DNA of 64,000 nucleotides from the NCBI GenBank assembly GCA_041166385.1, contig JBEEFW010000159.1:9142-73141 (forward strand), given 5' to 3'. Below the pieces are notes generated by a model, which had not been told where the DNA came from, did not search any database, and saw nothing but the letters and a program-made list of their open reading frames with translations. The position numbers and the translations under genes are program-made. This stretch comes from DASUCS01 sp041166385. GTDB taxonomy: Bacteria; Actinomycetota; Acidimicrobiia; Acidimicrobiales; JACDCH01. Positions within the stretch are counted from its first letter, which is position 1, and every line of letters begins with the position of its first letter. Below are positions 26,907 to 34,625 of this stretch, piece by piece.

Positions 26907-26945
26907 CCCTCGTAGGGTTCTACGAGGGCTCCCAAGGTCGTCGGG
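26907..26945 (-). promoter_or_regulatory. anti-terminator segment and nested hairpin of the whiB7 leader
   Basis: Read on the minus strand, CCCGACGACCTTGG (26945-26932) can pair with the terminator 5' arm CCAAAGGCCGTCGGG with one mismatch and one bulge, which would stop the terminator from forming. Between them is a separate perfect 9-bp hairpin (26928-26907, CCCTCGTAG/CTACGAGGG). The pairing segment lies within the last codons of the upstream ORF and the ORF stop codon lies inside the nested hairpin, so a ribosome finishing the ORF would cover the anti-terminator and permit termination. Confidence 0.7.
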
Positions 26946-27111
26946 TTCGGTGATTGGGCGAACCCACGAACATGTCGGTGGCCGGCTTCGTCTGGGCAGC
27001 GATGAGCCACGAGCACGTAGCGATCGACTGACCGGTGGCCGCAACCGCGCGGAGCGCGCCGGCGCGGGCACTGAGCCCATCTGCCGAGAGATACGCGCCG
27101 GTGGTTCGCAT
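26920..27111 (-). CDS. regulatory upstream ORF of whiB7 (63 aa)
   Basis: 63 codons starting at ATG 27111 with AAGGA five bases upstream. The peptide (MRTTGAYLSADG to RRPWEPS) has no recognisable domain. whiB7/wblC genes of other actinobacteria have such an upstream ORF: ribosomes translating it freely favour termination, while stalling by ribosome-targeting antibiotics allows read-through into whiB7. The position of the stop inside the hairpin system here matches that logic. A longer version from ATG 27168 (82 aa) is possible, but it would begin at or before the expected transcription start. Confidence 0.7.
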   Translation of the reverse strand: MRTTGAYLSADGLSARAGALRAVAATGQSIATCSWLIAAQTKPATDMFVGSPNHRTRRPWEPS

Positions 27112-27169
27112 TGCGGTCCTTGTGCGGTCTGGTTCGAGGCCCGAGTGGCCCAGAAGTGTCCCTGGCATC

Positions 27170-27206
27170 GAACTACGCCTGTGTGAGTGCCGTCAACTCA
27201 TTATTT
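27170..27206 (-). promoter_or_regulatory. candidate WhiB7-autoregulated promoter
   Basis: On the minus strand the order is AAATAAT (27206-27200), three bases, then TTGACG (27196-27191) as -35. WhiB7-dependent promoters in mycobacteria need an AT-rich stretch 3 bp upstream of the -35, exactly this arrangement. The -10 is weaker: TAGTTC at 27175-27170 with a 15-bp spacer. It sits right after the stop of the upstream minus-strand gene. Confidence 0.6.
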
Positions 27207-27210
27207 GGGG

Positions 27211-27771
27211 TCAGAGCTCGCGACCCAAGAAAGCGGCCAGCCGGTCGGCCATCGAAGCGCTCTCGGGACAGTCGGCTTCTGGGCCGAACACGCTGGGGTT
27301 GCGCACGAGTTCGGCCGGTGCCGCTTGCGCCGCGGTGATGGCGGCCTCGGTGACCTCCTGGTCGAAGTCCGGCGTCTGGCCGGTCGCCTTGGCGACGTCC
27401 CAGCCGTGCTGTGCGATCTCGAGCGTGGCGAAGCCGACGGCCACGTTCCCCGGCACTGCGCCGAACGGCATGTTCCACACCGAGTCGACCACGCCGGGCG
27501 CGTGCAACGCGTCGTGCAACTTGTCGGCCGCCGCTTCGTACGAGGCGCCCGCGTCGCCACCCACGTTGTCGCTGGCGAAATGTGAGCCATCGAACTCGGC
27601 GCCGCGTGCCGCGCCGTCGAACATCATCACGACCGAGATGGTGTGGTTCAGAAGCCCCTTCACGTCCCACTCCTCGCATGGAGTGGGATTGCCGAGCTGT
27701 TCACCTTGTACCCCGGAGACGATGCGTCCCGTCTGGTCGATGGCGCGGTTGAACAGTTCGATCTGATCCAT
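27211..27771 (-). CDS. TIGR03086-type metal-binding (DinB/maleylpyruvate isomerase-like) protein
   Basis: 186 residues. The family pattern is present: PCEEWDVKGLLNHT near residues 31-44 (first His ligand) and LEIAQHGWDVAKATG (about 117-131, second Glu/His pair). Members are four-helix DinB-like proteins that bind a divalent metal, and some may use mycothiol as cofactor; mshA is present in this window. The actual reaction is unknown. Divergent from the alcohol dehydrogenase gene. Confidence 0.85.
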   Translation of the reverse strand: MDQIELFNRAIDQTGRIVSGVQGEQLGNPTPCEEWDVKGLLNHTISVVMMFDGAARGAEFDGSHFASDNVGGDAGASYEAAADKLHDALHAPGVVDSVWNMPFGAVPGNVAVGFATLEIAQHGWDVAKATGQTPDFDQEVTEAAITAAQAAPAELVRNPSVFGPEADCPESASMADRLAAFLGREL

Positions 27772-27810
27772 GCGGGCGTTCTACTCACGATCAACCTAAG
27801 TTGCAACGGC

Positions 27811-28971
27811 ATGCTCGTGGCCCAGCTCGACTTCGCGGATCCGGAGTTTCCGGTCTCGCTCGTCGAGAAGCCGGAACCGTCACTCCCCGGCGCGGCATGG
27901 GCGCGCGTGCAGGTGACCGGGGGCGGGATCTGCGGTTCCGACCTGCATGCGATGTTTCCCGACGACACCGGCAGCCCGACGCTCGCGTCGTTCGTCGCCT
28001 TCCCGTTCGAGATGGGTCACGAGATCGGCGGTGTGATCGTCGAAGCAGGGCCGGAGTGCGCGCTACCTGTCGGCACGCGTGTGGCCGTCGACCCGACCAT
28101 CGCGTGTGCAGCCCGCGGCCTCGATCCCTGTCCGCAATGCGTTGTCGGCCACTTCTCGACGTGCCTGCGCATCGGCGAAGGCATCTTCACGCCGGGCATG
28201 AGCCACGGGTTCACCATCGACCTCGGATCTGGATGGAGCGATCAGCTCGTCGCGCACATGAGCCAGCTGCACATCGCGCCGGATGCGGTGCCGACGGTTG
28301 CGATCCCGCTCACCGAGCCGCTCTCGATCGTGCTCCACGGGTTCCTGCGTCGACCGCCCGCCGACGGCGTGCCGATCCTCGTCGTCGGCGCCGGCATCAT
28401 CGGTCTCGCCGCCGTCGCCGCATTGCGAACGCTCACGCCCAACAGCGAGATCACCGTCGTCACGCGGCACGAGCATCAAGCGCAGACCGCGCTCGCACTC
28501 GGCGCACATCACACCGTGATGGACGGGCGCGACGCGATCGAGGCGCTGGCCGCGATCTCCGGCGGCCGGCTGAGTGGACGCGGTCGCGGTTCGATGCTCA
28601 CGAACGGGTACCCCGTTGCTGTCGAAGCGGCAGGGTCGGCGTCAGCGTTCGATCTCGCGTGCAAGGCCACCAGTCAACGCGGCGTCGTGCACTTCATGGG
28701 CTCGCTCGGTCGGGTGGCCGTCGACCTCACGCCCGCGTGGTTCAAGGAGCTCGACCTGATCGGGAATTTCGCGCACGCCGTCGATGCCGATCCGACCGGC
28801 GAACAGATGCACTCGTTCGACCGCGCGCTCGCGATCCTCGCGGCGGGCGGCTATCCCGCCGAGCGCATCGTCACGCACCGGTTCCCGCTCACCTCGTTGC
28901 GCGAGGCGATCGACACGGCCCGCGCCCGCGACCGCGGCGCGATCAAGGTGCAGCTACAGCCCTCTACTTGA
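27811..28971 (+). CDS. zinc-binding alcohol dehydrogenase family protein (MDR)
   Basis: 386 residues of the medium-chain dehydrogenase/reductase type. Catalytic zinc site: GGGICGSDLH (about 36-45) and GHEIGGVI (about 69-76). Structural-zinc lobe: CAARGLDPCPQCVVGHFSTC contains four Cys with atypical spacing. Rossmann fold: VVGAGIIGLAAVAAL (about 192-206). Substrate not predictable. The ATG at 27811 is preferred over the frame start at 27643, which lies over the divergent gene. Its last 8 nt overlap the convergent MBL gene. Confidence 0.88.
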   Translation: MLVAQLDFADPEFPVSLVEKPEPSLPGAAWARVQVTGGGICGSDLHAMFPDDTGSPTLASFVAFPFEMGHEIGGVIVEAGPECALPVGTRVAVDPTIACAARGLDPCPQCVVGHFSTCLRIGEGIFTPGMSHGFTIDLGSGWSDQLVAHMSQLHIAPDAVPTVAIPLTEPLSIVLHGFLRRPPADGVPILVVGAGIIGLAAVAALRTLTPNSEITVVTRHEHQAQTALALGAHHTVMDGRDAIEALAAISGGRLSGRGRGSMLTNGYPVAVEAAGSASAFDLACKATSQRGVVHFMGSLGRVAVDLTPAWFKELDLIGNFAHAVDADPTGEQMHSFDRALAILAAGGYPAERIVTHRFPLTSLREAIDTARARDRGAIKVQLQPST

Positions 28972-30001
28972 GCGAGTAGAGGAGCTTGCCCTCTTCCTCG
29001 CGGCGCACGGCCTTGCCCGCCAGCCGGAGGTGCTCGAGATGCGCATACGTCTCGCTGTCGGCCATCGGTCCCCACGACCGCTGACGGAACAAGTGCTTCG
29101 ACAGCTCTTCCACCGGGGCTTCACCGAGACGCTCCGCTGCCTCGCTCAGCTTGCCGAGGCGTTCCTCGTGGTGGCGATGGATGTCCTTCACGCGCGCGGT
29201 GAGGTCGTCGAACGGATGGCCGTGCGCCGGCAGCACCCGGGTCACTCCGGGGAGGTCGCTGACCTTGTCGAGTGACGAGAAGAAGTCGGTGAGCGGATCT
29301 GGTCCTGCATCGATGCCGGAGATGTGCGGTGTGATCGTGGGCAGGACGTGATCTCCTGACAGCAGTACACCGCCCTCAGGATCGAAGAGGCAGAGATGGT
29401 CGGGCGTGTGCCCCGGCGTGTGCACGGACACCCACTCGCGCTTGCCGAGACGGATGGTCTCGGCGTCAGCCAGACGAACGCTCGGACTCGGCGTGGCGAA
29501 CCAGCGCTTCATCATTGGGCGCAGCACGCGGAACTTCAGGCGCACTCGCCGAGGTGGGCTCGGATGCTTTCCGCCCCAGGGTGTGGCCATCTTCCACGGC
29601 GCTCGAGGGTCGGGCTGCGTCTCGCCTTCGAGTTCCACCTCGCCGACATCAGTCGGGTCCCACCAGGTGCGGAAGGTTGACGACGTGACGACGTTGGCGC
29701 CGGCCTTCTGACGCACTCGCCCCGATGCACCGAAGTGGTCGATGTGTGAGTGCGTGACGACGACGGTGTGCACGTTCTTCAACGTGAATCCGGCGAGCTG
29801 GAAGCGTTCCATCAGCAGCTTCCAGGCCTGCGGGCCGGGCATGCCGGGGTCGACGATCGTGACGCCCTTCTCGTCCTCGAGCACGTAGCAGTTCACGTGG
29901 CCGAGGCCCGGCATGCGCAACGGGAGCTGCATGCGCAGAATGCCGGGGGCGACCTCGTCGATCTCGGTGGTCGCGGGCTCGGCCTCTTGGCGCATCGGCA
30001 T
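28964..30001 (-). CDS. MBL-fold metallo-hydrolase
   Basis: 345 residues with the metallo-beta-lactamase motif THSHIDHFG (about 85-93), the third-ligand His in HTPGHTPDH (about 191-199), an Asp in LLSGDHVLP and a late His in PAHGHPF. The C-terminal 90 residues form a winged-helix-like region (SEAAERLGEAPVEELSKH). Related proteins are glyoxalase II-like or lactonase-like hydrolases; the substrate is unknown. Divergent from the glycosyltransferase gene with 17 nt between starts. Confidence 0.88.
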   Translation of the reverse strand: MPMRQEAEPATTEIDEVAPGILRMQLPLRMPGLGHVNCYVLEDEKGVTIVDPGMPGPQAWKLLMERFQLAGFTLKNVHTVVVTHSHIDHFGASGRVRQKAGANVVTSSTFRTWWDPTDVGEVELEGETQPDPRAPWKMATPWGGKHPSPPRRVRLKFRVLRPMMKRWFATPSPSVRLADAETIRLGKREWVSVHTPGHTPDHLCLFDPEGGVLLSGDHVLPTITPHISGIDAGPDPLTDFFSSLDKVSDLPGVTRVLPAHGHPFDDLTARVKDIHRHHEERLGKLSEAAERLGEAPVEELSKHLFRQRSWGPMADSETYAHLEHLRLAGKAVRREEEGKLLYSLK

Positions 30002-30018
30002 CCTGAGAGGCTAGGGGC

Positions 30019-31065
30019 GTGTCAGCGTTACGGACCATCTGGACCGTGTTGCCGTTGGCCGCGGCGTGTTGGCTCCTGTGGCGAATCGCCCGTCCGGGCC
30101 CCGCCGGTGCGCATGGACCGTGTTCGATCATCGTCCCGGCGCGCAATGAGGCGGCGACGTTGCCGATGTTGCTTGCATCGCTGCGACCGGAGCTGCGCCC
30201 GGGCGATCAGCTGATCGTTGTCGACGACTCGAGCAGTGACGACACGGCCGATGTTGCGTCCCGCGGAGGCGCGAGCGTCGTCAATGCCCCGCCCCTGCCG
30301 GATGGGTGGACCGGCAAGGCGTGGGCGTGCGCGACCGGGGCAGCTGCTTCGACCACCGACACGCTGGTGTTCCTCGACGCGGACGTGAGTGTCGAGCCGG
30401 GCGGGCTCGATCGCATCGTGGGCGCGCACCCCGGGGGGCTGCTGTCCGTGCAGCCGTTCCACGTGACCGTGCGTCCGTACGAACGACTGTCGTTGTTCTT
30501 CAACATCGTCGCGATGATGGGCACCGAGGCGTTCACCCCATTGGGTAGTCGCCGGCGACCCTCCGGCGCATTCGGGCCGTGCCTCGTCACGCGACGCGAC
30601 GACTACGAAGCCGTTGGGGGTCATGCCTCGGTGAAGTCGGCGGTGCTCGACGACGTCGAGTTGGCGCGCCGCTACCTCGCCAGCGGACGTCCCGTGGTGT
30701 GCCTCGGCGGCAAGGGCACGTTGTCGTTCCGCATGTATCCCCATGGGTTGCGGCAGCTCATCGAAGGGTGGAGCAAGAACATCGCGGGCGGCACCGGCAA
30801 GACCCGCGTCCTCGCCGTGCTGCTCGTGGTGCTGTGGATCGCCTTGTGCCTGCAGGCCCCGTGGCTGGGCTGGCAGTTCTACGCCGCGGTCGTCGTGCAG
30901 CTCGCGTGGATGGCGCGCCGGATCGGCCGATTCGGTGTGCTCGCGCTCGTGCTCTATCCGATTCCGCTGCTTGCGTTCCTGGCGATCTACGTCCGGTCGA
31001 TCTACCTGACGTACGTACGCAAGCGGGTGTCGTGGCGAGGCCGGGACCTCAACCCGTTGGCTTGA
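30019..31065 (+). CDS. family 2 glycosyltransferase, membrane bound
   Basis: 348 residues: an N-terminal helix, then a GT-A domain with IIVPARNEAATLP, VVDDSSSDDT, the metal-binding DxD in FLDADV (about 122-127) and the acceptor-site VLDDVELARRY. Three C-terminal helices follow. This layout is seen in carotenoid/hopanoid-type glycosyltransferases (CrtQ, HpnB) acting on lipid acceptors. GTG start at 30019; the 3' end overlaps orn by 17 nt in opposite orientation. Confidence 0.87.
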   Translation: MSALRTIWTVLPLAAACWLLWRIARPGPAGAHGPCSIIVPARNEAATLPMLLASLRPELRPGDQLIVVDDSSSDDTADVASRGGASVVNAPPLPDGWTGKAWACATGAAASTTDTLVFLDADVSVEPGGLDRIVGAHPGGLLSVQPFHVTVRPYERLSLFFNIVAMMGTEAFTPLGSRRRPSGAFGPCLVTRRDDYEAVGGHASVKSAVLDDVELARRYLASGRPVVCLGGKGTLSFRMYPHGLRQLIEGWSKNIAGGTGKTRVLAVLLVVLWIALCLQAPWLGWQFYAAVVVQLAWMARRIGRFGVLALVLYPIPLLAFLAIYVRSIYLTYVRKRVSWRGRDLNPLA

Positions 31066-31588
31066 ACACCGCGTCTCGGTAGTACTTCAACTCGGCAACG
31101 CTCTCCCGGATGTCGCCGAGCGCGCGATGACTGCCGGCTTTCGCGGGCGCTCCGCCGCACTCCTTCGGAAACCATCGCTTTGCCAGTTCTTTGATCGACG
31201 AGACGTCGATCGAGCGGTAGTGCAGGTACTCCTCGATGTCGTTCAAGTACGCGGCGAGGAACCGCCGATCGGTTCCGATCGAGTTGCCGCACAACGGGAC
31301 CGACCGCGGCTCGGACACGTGTGACTTGATGTACTCCAGCGTCCGGGCGCCGGCATCTTCGAGCGAGACGGTCGACGCTTCGATTTCCTTGAGCAGACCC
31401 GACGACGTGTGCATCCCGCGGACGACCTCTTCCATGAGAGCGAGCGCCTCGGGCGGCTGGTGCACGACGAGGTCGAGTCCCTCGTCGATGATCTCGAGGT
31501 CGTCGTCGGTCACGAGCGTCGCGATCTCCACGATCACGTTGCGCCCCGGGTCGAGTCCGGTCATCTCGAGGTCCATCCACACCAGCAC
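31049..31588 (-). CDS. orn: oligoribonuclease
   Basis: 179-residue DEDDh 3'-5' exonuclease that finishes RNA degradation by cleaving dinucleotides, including pGpG, the product of c-di-GMP breakdown by EAL enzymes such as that encoded at 34.6 kb. Motifs: WMDLEMTGLDP (Exo I), CGNSIGTDRRFL (Exo II) and SHRALGDIRESV (Exo III). The ATG at 31588 is 27 nt from divergent dut. Confidence 0.95.
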   Translation of the reverse strand: MLVWMDLEMTGLDPGRNVIVEIATLVTDDDLEIIDEGLDLVVHQPPEALALMEEVVRGMHTSSGLLKEIEASTVSLEDAGARTLEYIKSHVSEPRSVPLCGNSIGTDRRFLAAYLNDIEEYLHYRSIDVSSIKELAKRWFPKECGGAPAKAGSHRALGDIRESVAELKYYRDAVFKPTG

Positions 31589-31615
31589 GGCCGGGATCCT
31601 ACGTAGTGTCGGCGG

Positions 31616-32053
31616 ATGCCCGAGGTACCGATCAAACTCCTCGACTCGTCAGCGGCGTTGCCCGCGTACGCACACCCGGGTGATGCGGGCGCAGATCTGG
31701 TGTCGCGCGAGGAGGTGACGCTCGAGCCGGGGGGCGGGCGAGCGGTCGTCGGCACGGGTATCGCGGTGGCCATTCCGGACGGGTACGCGGGGTTCGTGCT
31801 GCCCCGCAGCGGGCTCGCGCTGCGCCACGGCATCACGTGTCTCAACACGCCGGGGCTCATCGATGCCGGCTATCGCGACGAAGTGCGCATCATCCTCGTG
31901 AACACTGATCCGACCGAGCCGTACACCGTGCACCGCGGCGATCGCGTCGCGCAGCTCGTGATCCAGCCTGTGGAGCGTTCGGTGTTCACGGCCGTCGATG
32001 ACCTCTCCGAATCGGCCCGAGGTCTCGGCGGCTTCGGCAGCACCGGAACCTAA
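31616..32053 (+). CDS. dut: dUTP diphosphatase
   Basis: 145-residue trimeric dUTPase that hydrolyses dUTP to dUMP. The five motifs are visible: HPGDAGADLVS, LPRSGLALRHG, NTPGLIDAGYRDEV, RGDRVAQLVI and the C-terminal ARGLGGFGSTG. Start ATG 31616. The next gene follows after 9 nt. Confidence 0.96.
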   Translation: MPEVPIKLLDSSAALPAYAHPGDAGADLVSREEVTLEPGGGRAVVGTGIAVAIPDGYAGFVLPRSGLALRHGITCLNTPGLIDAGYRDEVRIILVNTDPTEPYTVHRGDRVAQLVIQPVERSVFTAVDDLSESARGLGGFGSTGT

Positions 32054-32062
32054 GGTCTAGCC

Positions 32063-32551
32063 ATGGCGCTCGTGCGATTGCACAACGAGACGTGGGGCTT
32101 CGACTCGAACTGCTTCGTGTGCGAGCCGAAGAACCAACTCGGCCTTCGCATCCCCTTCCATCACGACGACGAGCGCGACATCGTGGTGGCGGAGTTCACG
32201 CTCGACAGCACATTCTCCGGCGCGCCGACGCTCGTGCACGGTGGCGTGACACTCGCGATCCTCGACGAGGCCCAATCGTGGGCCACGATCGCGGTGGCCA
32301 AGAAGTTCGCGGTCACGGGGGAGACCACGAGCCGATTCCATCGGCCGGTGCGACTCGACAAGACGTACCGCGTGGAAGCGCGCGTCGAAGAGCGCGGCGC
32401 GGAGAAGCTCCGCACGAGCGCGACAATCCTCGACCACAAGGACCGGGCATGCGTCGAGAGCGAGGCCACGTTCATCGTGCTCTCCGAGGCGGTGGCCGCC
32501 GACGCCATCGGAGCGCCTCTGAGCGAGGAAGAGTCCAAGTTCCTCCGCTGA
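32063..32551 (+). CDS. PaaI-type thioesterase (hotdog fold)
   Basis: 162 residues. A CFVC pair near the N-terminus (about 15-18), the hotdog-helix segment LVHGGVTLAILDEAQSWA (about 59-76) and RFHRPVRLDKTYRVEA are typical of 4HBT/PaaI thioesterases that cleave acyl-CoA. The catalytic HGG is intact. Starts 9 nt after dut, so probably co-transcribed, although no metabolic link is evident. Confidence 0.85.
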   Translation: MALVRLHNETWGFDSNCFVCEPKNQLGLRIPFHHDDERDIVVAEFTLDSTFSGAPTLVHGGVTLAILDEAQSWATIAVAKKFAVTGETTSRFHRPVRLDKTYRVEARVEERGAEKLRTSATILDHKDRACVESEATFIVLSEAVAADAIGAPLSEEESKFLR

Positions 32552-32599
32552 GCGGGAGTTTGCGCAGTGTTGGCTGTGTGAACCCGTAGGCTGACCGGC

Positions 32600-33277
32600 G
32601 TGTCGGAGACCGCCACCCTCGACACGCTGCCCGCCACTCGCAGGGCGCTGCTCGATGCCTTGAAACGTCAGGGCGAGGCGCGCGCTGATGAGCTGGCGAC
32701 GACGCTCGGCATCACCGTCAGCGCGGTTCGCCAGCACCTCGCGGCGCTGCACGGCGATGGCCTGGTGACCCACACCGAAGTGCGAGCCGGGCCGGGTCGT
32801 CCGCATCACAAGTACCGACTCAGCGAGCTGGGCGACAACCTGTTCCCGCGGCGCTACGCGCAGGTCGTAACCGACTTGCTCGTCGAGGCGGAGGCTGAGG
32901 ATCCCGCGATCATCGAGCGAATGTTCGCTCGTCGGCGCGATCGGCGCGTCGACCGGGCCAAGGAACGTCTTGCCGGCAAGTCGCTGCCCGAGCAGGTGGC
33001 CGAGTTGACGCAGATCCTCGACGAGGACGGTTACCTCGCCGAGGCGCTGTCACTCGACGACGGATCGTTCCGCATCGTCGAACACAACTGCGCGATCCTC
33101 GCCGTGGCGACGCAGTACGGCGCGGCGTGCGGCACCGAACTCGAGTTCATCCGCTCGGTCCTGCCCGATGCGCGGGTCGACCGGGTGGCGCACCTGCTGT
33201 CAGGCGGTCACGTGTGCGCGTACGAGGTGTCGCCGCTCTCCAAGCGGACGCCCAAGAAGCCGTCGCCCACCTCGTAG
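32600..33277 (+). CDS. SufR-like iron-sulfur transcription regulator
   Basis: 225 residues. N-terminal winged helix (about 12-75, TTLGITVSAVRQHLAALHGDG) and a C-terminal cluster-binding half with Cys in EHNCAI, AACGTELEF and GGHVCAYEV, the SufR pattern. SufR represses Fe-S assembly genes when its cluster is present. Here no suf genes follow; the next genes are on the opposite strand and overlap its 3' end by 70 nt. GTG start at 32600. Confidence 0.85.
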   Translation: MSETATLDTLPATRRALLDALKRQGEARADELATTLGITVSAVRQHLAALHGDGLVTHTEVRAGPGRPHHKYRLSELGDNLFPRRYAQVVTDLLVEAEAEDPAIIERMFARRRDRRVDRAKERLAGKSLPEQVAELTQILDEDGYLAEALSLDDGSFRIVEHNCAILAVATQYGAACGTELEFIRSVLPDARVDRVAHLLSGGHVCAYEVSPLSKRTPKKPSPTS

Positions 33278-33465
33278 CAGAGCGCGACGACCTCCGACGA
33301 GCGATGGCTCACGCGTTCGCCGAGGGCGTCGTGCACGAGCGCTCGCATCTCCGCCAGGTCGTCAGCATCGACACCGGCACGGTCGGCGAGCGTCTCGATG
33401 GCCGCGACGGCGACGTCGAGATACCGAGGATCCGCTGGCAGCACCAAGCGGATCTCGTCGGACAT
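33208..33465 (-). CDS. small protein with anti-sigma-kinase-like N-terminal part
   Basis: 85 residues. The stretch RLVLPADPRYLDVAVAAIETLADRAGVDADDLAEM resembles in layout the first strand and helix of RsbW/SpoIIAB-type anti-sigma kinases, but the ATP-binding N, G1 and G2 boxes are absent, so it cannot be a kinase. The start is 3 nt after the ligase stop, which suggests a real operon partner. Its last 70 nt overlap the sufR-like gene in antisense. Real gene likely; function unknown. Confidence 0.6.
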   Translation of the reverse strand: MSDEIRLVLPADPRYLDVAVAAIETLADRAGVDADDLAEMRALVHDALGERVSHRSSEVVALCYEVGDGFLGVRLESGDTSYAHT

Positions 33466-33468
33466 GCA

Positions 33469-34434
33469 CTAACCCTCGCGCACCACATCGGTCGGTGCCT
33501 TGTCATCCCGCAGACCGAGGTAGGAGGGATGGCGGAGGATTCCCTCGCCCGTCCACTCACCGAACTCCACTTCCGCGACTAATTCGGGTCGCACCCAATG
33601 CGCAAGTCGTGCGATCGGACGCGGAGGCGGGGGATCGAACGGCGGCTCGTCGATCTCGAGCGGCGCCAGGATCTCGCCGAGGCGCGTGAGCTCTCGCATG
33701 GTGAAGCCGGTGCCGACCTTGCCGCAATAGCGCAGTTTCCCGTGGTCGTACACGCCCACGAGCAGCGACCCGAGCTGCCCTTGCCGGCCGCGCTCGCCCG
33801 GCTGCCATCCACCGATCACGAACTCCTGACGCAACCGCACCTTGATCTTCACCCACGACGACGAGCGCTTGCCCGGCAAGTACGGGCTGTCGACGCGCTT
33901 GGCGACGATGCCCTCGAGCCCTTGCTCGGCGACTGCCTGCAGCAACGTCTCACCGTCGCCAACGCGATGCGCGGGCACCGTCCAGCAACCATCGTCCGGT
34001 ACGAGCTCTTGCAGCAGTCGCCGCCGATCGAGGTATGACAACGGCATCACGTCGTTACCGTCGAGGTGCAACAGGTCGAACACGACGTACGTGATGGGCA
34101 CCGACTCCGCTCGCTCGCGCACCTCGGCCGCTTTGGCGAGGTGCATTCGTGACTGCAACCGTCCGAAGCTCGGGCGCCCGCTCTCGTCGAACGCGACGAC
34201 CTCACCGTCGAGCACGACCAGGTGTTCTGCGAGTGCGTCGCCGAGCGCCTGTAGCTCGGGGTACCGGCCGGTGATGTCGTTGCCGTTCGAGCTGCGGAGT
34301 CGCATTTTCCCCGACTCGATCCCGCTCAGGACGCGAACGCCATCCCATTTGATCTCGAACGCCCAGCCGGCTTCGTCGCTCGGGAGCGTTCCCGTGACCG
34401 CCTTCATCGGGCGCAGCGAGTCGAGGTCGAACAC
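33469..34434 (-). CDS. ATP-dependent DNA ligase
   Basis: 321-residue minimal ligase. Motif I with the adenylated Lys is EIKWDGVR (Lys29); motif III VLDGEVVAFD, motif IV EGIVAKRVD, motif V WVKIKV and an OB-fold C-terminal half with WTGEGILRHPSYLG. Similar to the stand-alone LigC/LigD ligase domains that seal breaks in repair. No Ku or polymerase/nuclease domain is present here. ATG at 34434; the small anti-sigma-like gene follows directly. Confidence 0.92.
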   Translation of the reverse strand: MFDLDSLRPMKAVTGTLPSDEAGWAFEIKWDGVRVLSGIESGKMRLRSSNGNDITGRYPELQALGDALAEHLVVLDGEVVAFDESGRPSFGRLQSRMHLAKAAEVRERAESVPITYVVFDLLHLDGNDVMPLSYLDRRRLLQELVPDDGCWTVPAHRVGDGETLLQAVAEQGLEGIVAKRVDSPYLPGKRSSSWVKIKVRLRQEFVIGGWQPGERGRQGQLGSLLVGVYDHGKLRYCGKVGTGFTMRELTRLGEILAPLEIDEPPFDPPPPRPIARLAHWVRPELVAEVEFGEWTGEGILRHPSYLGLRDDKAPTDVVREG

Positions 34435-34625
34435 ACCTCACTCTCGCATTAGCGGGTGATCGCGGATTCTGCTCGAATCGGAGATACCAGCTATCTGCGC
34501 AGGCGGCCGCGCAGCGAGAGTGAATGAGGTGCACGAAAAGCTCTGAGAACTTGCTACAAGTTCGGTCGCTTGCGACCGATACCCACGAAGGACCATTGGG
34601 CCTTGGCCCACGCTGGGAGGACGCT

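Noticed and set aside
27112..27168. Extension of the whiB7 leader ORF to ATG 27168 (82 aa)
   Set aside because: This ATG lies at or upstream of the transcription start expected from the promoter, and the ATG at 27111 has a proper AAGGA site.
34524..34625. ATG start for the EAL protein at 34524
   Set aside because: The 34 extra codons lack the G/C third-base bias of the gene and the ATG has a weaker ribosome binding site than GTG 34626.
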